DNA from: Zychaea mexicana
Taxonomy: Eukaryota > Mucoromycota > Mucoromycetes > Mucorales > Lichtheimiaceae
Assembly (NCBI RefSeq): GCF_025766255.1
Contig: NW_026516707.1
Coordinates: 124,001 to 188,000 of the forward strand
DNA length: 64,000 nt
Direction: 5' to 3'
How positions within the stretch are numbered: the stretch's first letter is position 1; every line of letters begins with the position of its first letter. The translations under genes and the position numbers were made by a program. Shown here in pieces: positions 57,530 to 64,000 of this stretch. Below the pieces are notes generated by a model that saw nothing but the letters and a program-made list of their open reading frames with translations, did no database searches and was not told the origin of the DNA.

Positions 57530-58306
57530 TCAAAAGAGGTTCTGATGATAGGCACACATGAAATGATAGACCAATCCCACTAGACTTGCAAGCAACAAGA
57601 TCCGAAACAGTCTCCAGATATATTCAGAGATCAGCCATCGACGATTATTATTACTGCTTGCAATGGCTGCCGTAAAACGATTGGTAGCACTACCGCCAAG
57701 GTGATGGGTATCGCTGCCATTGTTGGTAATGGTGGTGGTCGTAGTATTCCCATCCTCGTCGACCTCGTATTCAGCAGGCTGCAACACGGCATCTGGCGGC
57801 TCCTTCAACAAGCTCGGCGCAAAGACGTTTTGTTTCGATCGTCTCCTCCGTTGCTCCTCTTCTTCTTCGTGGGATTCAGCCAACTTTTCAATCACATCCT
57901 GGCTACGCAATTGTTCAGAGATGACTTCGGCCACAAGCGGTGCTCCCGTTTTGGCAATCAATGCTTCCACCACTTCATAAATCACACCTTTTCGTTCGTC
58001 TTCCAAAGTCGCTTCTTCCAATGCGGCCTGCGCAAGTTCAATAAATCGATCCTTGTTGCCATCCCCGAAATCATCGCGATCACTGTTTTCGTGTAAGCTT
58101 TCATGCGGTCGGTAGGGTCGACGTCGTTCAAGTACCATTGCAAAACTTTCCGATGCAGGCGCTTCTTCAAAATAATCGTCGTCGTCGTCTTTGTCGAGGT
58201 CGTAAAAATACTCGGGTCGATGTTGAAGTGAAAGCTGTTCCTGTTGCTGTTCTTGCTGTCCTTGGTTTTTTCGTGACTTGGCGAGAGCTGGTTGGGCGGC
58301 AATCAT
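57530..58306 (-). CDS. Acidic tail-anchored membrane protein, unrecognised
   Basis: A single exon of 258 aa. Start MIAAQPALAKSRKNQGQQEQ, then Gln-rich and Asp-rich sequence. A helical segment at about 85-145 (FIELAQAALEEATLEDERKG, VVEALIAKTGAPLVAEVISE) is the best candidate for a folded domain. An Arg-rich basic run (EEEEEQRRRRSKQNVF) and an Asn/Thr linker follow. The last 30 residues form one hydrophobic helix (LFRILLLASLVGLVYHFM) ending in HQNLF, a tail-anchor arrangement. No family was recognised. Convergent with the 56059-56805 gene. Confidence 0.65.
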   Translation of the reverse strand: MIAAQPALAKSRKNQGQQEQQQEQLSLQHRPEYFYDLDKDDDDDYFEEAPASESFAMVLERRRPYRPHESLHENSDRDDFGDGNKDRFIELAQAALEEATLEDERKGVIYEVVEALIAKTGAPLVAEVISEQLRSQDVIEKLAESHEEEEEQRRRRSKQNVFAPSLLKEPPDAVLQPAEYEVDEDGNTTTTTITNNGSDTHHLGGSATNRFTAAIASSNNNRRWLISEYIWRLFRILLLASLVGLVYHFMCAYHQNLF

Positions 58307-60489
58307 GTTGAATGATTTGTGGTTTTTTTCTTTTTTTTTATTTCAATTTCCTTTTTTCAAGGAGAATTTTGAAAAAAAACAAGTAATCAGAAGAATATTG
58401 GAAAATGAAGAGTGAAAGAGAAAAGAAAGAGGAAAGAAAAAGAGAAATAGAAGGTTATATCGCTTCCCCGGATTCTGTTGAGGAAAGGAGGAGGCGGTAC
58501 TAAAAGAGAGAGGTTTTCAGGCAACAGCACGCACACCCGGACTAACGAATAAAAAACTCTTTTGTAAATATATTTATTTGGAACCACACACGCTTTTCGT
58601 GGGGACCACACACGCGCACACTCTTGTTGTTGCAGCGGCTTTGTTATTCACTCGAAAACGAAAATAAGATAGGTTCGTTTCCGATCTTGACAGCAATCCA
58701 AAAGCTGCAGATAGCATTTTAAACACTAAGCATGATACACAATCAAGAATCACAATATCATACATCGGCGACGACACAAAGAGGAGAAGACTTAAGAACA
58801 CTCTGTAGATCAAGATAACCGATCACTGCTTTATGGATGTCTATGTCAATGGAGTAGCTGCTAGTACTTTGTATGATTTAGTGTTGCTGCGGTGGAGGAT
58901 AGGAGAGAATGATCAACCGGCTTGTTAGTTTATTAATAAGTCTTTATAAACCACTCTTCAAGACGCACGTCACGTATTAAATTCGAGATAATATGTTCTC
59001 TTCTGTTGTCCAACATTGAGGAATGAGGGACACCAACGCTCAATATTCGCGGGCTTGGCTGTTGGACTCGGATGATGAAAACCTGCTGGGTCTGCTGATG
59101 GCGACTATGATGAGGATGATGACGCATGCTGTTGTGTTTTTGTTTTAAGGCATTACTGTATGTGCTACTGCTGCTGTGCATATATACTATGGTGTCAACA
59201 TAGTAAATTCATAATGTGTACTTTAACTACATGTTATTACTATCAGAACGGTATACTTACTATTATAACTATCAGGTCTTATGCGCAGGTATGCTAGCAA
59301 GTGCTAGTAGCCTCTGTTTGTATAGCCATATGTTCCATTCGGAGTGTGAGTATGTAAATCAGTATAAACTACAAAGAATGACGAGGGACGTGCCAGTGGA
59401 CATACCCCAGCAACTCACAGTACTGCAAAGGTAGATCCTGGGTATCACATGTTATACTTATAAGACATCTGGCTATGGAGGGAAGTATGTTTGTATGTAT
59501 GCACAGGCCTGCATTGGCAGGAACGAGCACATATCATGCATGGTAACAGTACACAACAGACACAGACACTTCATCACACAAAGTATGTTATTTTCGTACT
59601 TCTTTTCTTCCAAGAAGAGCTTCTTTGTCTCTCGCGGGGCTTACTGGCATGAGCGGAATACACATCATAAAGTGCTGAGTCGGGCATAATAGAACATAGT
59701 GAGTTGGAAAGAGAGAAGATCGCATGATGTACTTTCTCTCTCTCTCTGTCTCTCTGTCAAAAGATCAGGTACGACGGTGCACAACAGTAGACTCTTAACC
59801 TTTTTTAAGCTTCTTACAGCTAAAGAAACTCAGCGTTTCTTCTCTTGCTCTTCCGTTACAGTTTTGGGAGATGTTGTTGCTATTATTGTTTGTGAAATTA
59901 AAAGGATGCAGCATAGTATAGATCATGTCTGCACATGCACAGAGGATAGGACTGTTCGATCAGCAGCGTACATTCCACTTGTCAGTATCATAGATGAATC
60001 CACAAAGCTGCAAAGGCAAAGACATTGTGTTTATGATCAAGGTCAATAAGTACACAGACCTTGGTAGTGACCTGGCAGCTAGTGAACCCTTCTTGATCGT
60101 TGTTATTACTGGGAAAGATGTTTGTAATCATTGGTATAATAATAAGGTTAGACAAAGAGAGAGAGTGAGAGAGAGAGAGTGTGTGTGTGTGTGTGTATGT
60201 TTACGTGAAGGGCTGAAACTATGTCATTGTTTCAGGAAACATGAGCCTTGTGGATGCTGCTGGCGTGGATGATTTTTCTTTTCTGTTTTTAAGGTGTGGT
60301 AAGCAAGCGTTACTTTTTTAATTCTTTTCTCTCTCTCTGCTTTTTTCTTCTTCTTCTTCCACAGCTTCCCCTTTCTCTCTCTTTCTCTCTCTCTCTCTCT
60401 CTGTTCCCTCCACCCCTTTCTTTTTCTTCTTTCTCTTTTCCTTTTTGTACATTTTGCAAACACAACAACAATCTCAAGTTGCCTTGTTA
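58307..60489. other. Intergenic region, nothing recognised
   Basis: About 2.2 kb of short frames. The minus frame at 58933-59181 (82 aa, His-rich start, ending VRLEEWFIKTY) is not supported by any motif. A (GA)n-(GT)n compound microsatellite lies at about 60156-60198, and a CT-rich promoter-like tract at 60328-60440 precedes the tetraspanin gene. Confidence 0.4.
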
Positions 60490-62087
60490 ATGGAAGAAAG
60501 ATTTGTTTCGAGGCGAACCCGAGGATTACGCGAAGCCGTCGCTGTCTTCCATCTTATCTTTATGGTAATCCCCTTTTTTTTCTCTTTTATTATCGCACGC
60601 GTTATATCTCATTACCCATTAAGGACAAGGGCATTGACATGAATTCTCTTTTTAAAACTTAAACAGGTTGCAGGACTTGCTATTCTGTCGTTAGGTATGA
60701 GGGAAAGAGCGGGTTTTGCGGAAGGGGGAGGAGGACGCCAAGTTTGCTTGGCCCTATGAAATACTCAGATTTTTGTGGTCGACGGTTTTTACCGTTTATG
60801 GGCAGGAATCAAAAGAGAGGGCGGGGGTGTGGGGGAGAGGGGTTGGGTTAAGGAAGTGTAAAGAAGTGCGTATTTCACACGCACCCACAAACTAAGACTA
60901 CCGTTGGAAAAAAAAACACACAAATAGGCGCATATACAATCAACTCATCGCTCAGCAGGACACTATCGATTGCACTCCTGACCATCGGCGGCGCCTTGAC
61001 CATCGTATCATTTATCGCCTACTTTGGAGCCCATATCGAACATGCCGGCTTTCTAAAAACATACAGCAGCACAGTCGCATTGCTGCTGATACTCGAAATA
61101 GGTACAGTATTCTTTTGGGAGGGCATTTTCACAACTCTCTTTCTATTTCTCACACGGTCCCTTTTCGCCTTCTCTTTCGATAGTGCTTGTCGCGCTTGTT
61201 TATGCCCACAGAAAAGAAGTAAGTAGAGAGATAAAGGACGCCGTCATGCTTAATTTGTGTGTGTATACTAAATTGGAAATTAGCTGGACGATTACGGCAG
61301 TTGGGCATGGGATTTCTTCCAGCAGAACGACGGGCCACTCTTGAGCCAAATTGAGGATTCGTAAGTTCGTTTTGGAATAGCTAACTCTGTGTGAATAATA
61401 ATGTGGAAATGGGTCACTCAACAAGAACAACACTCAGACTTTATTGCTGTGGATACGATTCACCTCACGATCGACTTGTGCCTTCATCAACATGCAAAGA
61501 GCCATTACCAGACACAAGCGGATGCAAGAGTGCGTTTACAGCTTCCTTCATCGAATGGCGAGACTGGATTCTAGCAGCTGTGCTGATCATCGTTGGACTT
61601 GAGGTAAAAAGACTTGTTGCTAATGGGGCGAGGTGAAGTGTACATCACGAGCGAATGCCAACATTTTGTGTCACCCACCCAACTCACACACAAACCCTAT
61701 TTCTCTCAACAACAACAAACAACAAAACAGCTCACTGCATTGCTCACGTCCGTGGTGCTCACGGTCATGGTGGAACGTGATTCGGAGGAAGAACAAGCAT
61801 ACATGACACTGCTATCCGCACAAAGCAATACGCATGGATGGTTTGATGTGAGCAACAGCGGCGGCTCTTTAGCGAGCGGCAGTGGCGGCGGCGGTGGTGG
61901 CCATGGTAATGTGGGAAGCGGCAACGGAAGCAGTAGCCCAGTGTTTGGACGACATCCTTTGTCATCCTACTCTTCAGCCGGCAGTCGTTCCGGCTTCTTC
62001 TATACCCCTCGTCCTCCTTCGTACCATCAGCAACCACACCGCGTCCCTCGTTATGGCAGCACTCTCTCCACCTCTTCGCACAAGTGA
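60490..62087 (+). CDS. Tetraspanin family membrane protein
   Basis: Seven exons, 60490-60564, 60666-60693, 60928-61101, 61184-61218, 61284-61360, 61438-61603 and 61731-62087, sum to 912 nt, 303 aa. Four transmembrane helices are visible at about 16-37, 48-70, 80-100 and 173-199 (TIGGALTIVSFIAYFGAHIE; STVALLLILEIVLVALVYAH; WILAAVLIIVGLELTALLTS). The large extracellular loop between the third and fourth contains the hallmark CCG (LYCCGYD at about 131-137) plus two further cysteines (SSTCKE, TSGCKS), giving the two disulphides of the family. The cytosolic tail is Gly/Ser-rich. Fungal tetraspanins (Pls1, Tsp2, Tsp3 types) organise membrane domains, e.g. in appressoria and secretion. Which fungal subfamily it belongs to cannot be told by eye. 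Confidence 0.9.
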
Positions 62088-63367
62088 TCCATACACCTAC
62101 AACACCACCATAGCCAATCTCACGACAACCATCGTTGAACACAAACACACACACACACACACACACTTATATATACATATATAACTTCGCTCAATTCACA
62201 ACTGTCAACCAAATCACCCAATTCACTATATCACCTTTTATAACTCATACATACACACCCAACTCCTTTTACCGCCTCTTTTGCATACCGTTTGTATATC
62301 TCTTTTTTTTTCAGTGTTTTCTTTTTCCCAGCATTCCTTCTATTAGTACATTTCCAGAATCTTTTTATATATATAATTTGCAACAACCGTCCATTTAATG
62401 CCTAGAAACCTCAATTACAGTAGTACTCAAGAAAGCCCCTTTACAGCGGTAGTGGTTATGTTTACTGAACAACCCTTTCAGATGTGAGATAGATCCACTA
62501 TGCAATTGCTTTTTTGCTACAGTATAACAATGTACAGCATTTTATTAAAGCTGGTAAAAGAAGATCTAGTCGTAAATGTGTAACTACATGGTACATTTAA
62601 GCACTGTAGGAAAATACAAAGATTATAGAATTTCCCTCGGGTTCTTTTAACGTCATCTGGATCCTGTGCTACGTAAACGGATGTGGGCTAAAAGGTGATA
62701 TCAAGGTTAGGTGAGGGCGACGAGGATCAGCTTATAGACTGTTAATCATACATACATGGCTGGCACCAAATCCTACAGGAGTGCCGCATGTCTGCAAGAT
62801 CATGTTGGTCTGATTGACAGATCCCTAATGGAATATTCCGTCTTTTGTCAGATAGAACAATCTCATCAACTGTTTGAAACCTTGACACCATCCACTGTCT
62901 CGAATACAGAGACTGAAAACTGAAAGTTTGTAGTGGTCGATGGGGTTGTGAAACGACTGATTTCTGTCACTCGATAAAGACCGTTGTATACCTTCTGCGA
63001 CAGCTCGTCAGATGGAGGAAAGTCTCAGATTAATGTGCCTTGGCGACGACTGACTTGCGTTACTTTATGAAGAGACTTGACACGTCGGCTCTACGGACCA
63101 ACCAACATTATATACAAATCATATATCAGTGAGCTAAAAACATTTCTCACTGCGTGTTGGTGGATGCTTGATCATCGTCGTCGTTATGGTACTCGCCCTG
63201 CTCTTCCTGTGAACATAATTAAGAAGACTGATATGATATAGGGATCTTGGTCTTTTCAAGTATGACGTTAGCAAGATACTCTATCCCTAAAGCTTCGCCA
63301 AACAGTCTTGCTTCTTTGGTGTAAACTTTGGCGACGCCATAAAAGCAATCGAAGCCCCGCAGCTTTG
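62088..63367. other. Intergenic region, nothing recognised
   Basis: Begins with a (CA)n tract at about 62143-62166 in the 3' flank of the tetraspanin gene. The remaining 1.2 kb shows no gene, motif or repeat that I can support. Confidence 0.35.
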
Positions 63368-63394
63368 ACACGGAGCGAAGGGGAAGGGCTCAAG
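63368..63394 (+). repeat. Copy of the TGACACGGAGCGAAG motif found near the Helitron end
   Basis: TGACACGGAGCGAAGGGGAA, followed by GGGCTCA, matches 1776-1802 except for a few bases. Two matches this long suggest a shared mobile-element end, probably a small non-autonomous relative at the right side of the window. Confidence 0.45.
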
Positions 63395-63667
63395 ACCGGA
63401 GGAGGTGCGAAGGTGACAGATGATAATGGTTTTCTGTCACAAAAGACGAAATGTCTAGTTGTCTTTATGGATGCTATGGAATTGTCAAATGCTCATACAA
63501 GCCGAAATGTAACAGGTCTTTCAAAAGTCCCTTCAATGACGACAAGAAAGCGGCAAATTTTACTCTCAAAAAGCTAAGCTCCAGCAAAGCTGTATACCAT
63601 CAGATGTCCGTTTGATATAAACAACACTCTTTTGCAGTCTCGTCCCGCATCTATTCCTCTCTTTGCT

Positions 63668-64000
63668 TTAAAAAGTATGATGTATCAATGCTTTCGTGAT
63701 CGATGCTGAAAAGGAGAGTATGTTATACATTTTGTATCGATGTATGTGAAGCGGGTACCGTGTCGTGGAAGAAGTCTGCGCGTTAAACTGCGACTGTAAA
63801 TCGCTGCGCAGTTGCATGATACAGTAGCCGGTTTTCCACTTTTCATTGTCTCCCGCGCAGCTTTCCCCCCTTTCAAACAGCACACACTCGTACATACGCA
63901 TAAAAAGGGATCTCGCTTCATCAAAATACGAAAGTCTATCTTCGATTCTTGTAAACAGCATGTCATTCAAGAATCTGTCAAGTTGAGAGACCACAGAGCA
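63668..64000 (-). CDS. Partial ORF open to the window edge, unrecognised
   Basis: A minus-strand frame is open from base 64000 to 63668 (109 codons) with no ATG at its visible upstream end, so it continues beyond the window. It reads QLDRFLNDMLFTRIEDRLSY then FDEARSLFMRMYECVLFERG, a soluble mixed-charge sequence. A weak donor-like ACACG/GTACCC lies near 63757, so the last part may be intronic. No family was recognised. It may belong to an element rather than a host gene. Confidence 0.3.
   Translation of the reverse strand, partial: CSVVSQLDRFLNDMLFTRIEDRLSYFDEARSLFMRMYECVLFERGESCAGDNEKWKTGYCIMQLRSDLQSQFNAQTSSTTRYPLHIHRYKMYNILSFSASITKALIHHTF

Overview
The window looks like nuclear DNA of a filamentous fungus of the Mucoromycota, most likely a member of the Mucorales. 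This is inferred from many short GT-AG introns with TTTNAG-type acceptors, poly-Gln and poly-His tracts in regulators, a Medusa/acon-3-type protein, a Def1-like protein, and Helitron and non-LTR retrotransposon remnants. The species cannot be named from the sequence. No rRNA, tRNA or CRISPR was recognised.

Layout. 1-1860: decayed Helitron-type PIF1 helicase and G-rich hairpins. 2314-3857 (-): IMP4, 9 exons. 3858-16711: gene-poor, repeat-rich DNA holding a cluster of hairpins (4879-4997), a TIR element carrying a first-exon-like ORF (6961-7529), diverged promoter-like repeats (8831-10170), a five-copy 177-bp array with intron-like and hairpin sequences (10600-11484) and an (AG)46 microsatellite. 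16712-22825 (+): two developmental-type transcription factors, an HSF-domain protein and a Medusa-like protein. 23106-27535 (-): CSE1/exportin-2, 16 exons. 28873-29570 (+): a short STEEP1/CXorf56 homologue. 30267-33444: two convergent low-complexity membrane proteins. 33633-34313 (-): mitochondrial-type J protein. 34349-40018 (-): a frameshifted LINE with a perfect 15-bp target-site duplication, sitting in what was a short divergent promoter. 40304-41985 (+): ethanolamine kinase. 42423-43414 (-): glycolipid transfer protein. 44167-45891 (+): NIPA-type Mg transporter. 46198-49511 (+): Def1-like RNA polymerase II degradation factor. 50327-52246 (-): coiled-coil protein with a W2/eIF5C-like domain. 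52247-56058: gene-poor. 56059-58306: two small membrane proteins. 60490-62087 (+): tetraspanin. 62088-64000: intergenic DNA and repeat remnants.

Exon structures were built by hand from splice consensus plus conserved protein motifs. For the well-recognised genes the exon lengths sum to a whole number of codons and give lengths normal for the family (IMP4 285 aa, CSE1 981 aa, GLTP 199 aa, ethanolamine kinase 375 aa, NIPA 405 aa, tetraspanin 303 aa, Def1 889 aa).

Functionally this is ordinary housekeeping gene space (ribosome assembly, nuclear transport, phospholipid synthesis and lipid transfer, Mg transport, Pol II turnover) with two regulator genes side by side. The most unusual object is the 177-bp tandem array at 10600-11484, whose + strand reads as repeated short exon/intron units, each ending in a GNRA-capped 9-bp hairpin. 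No protein frame survives the inferred splicing.
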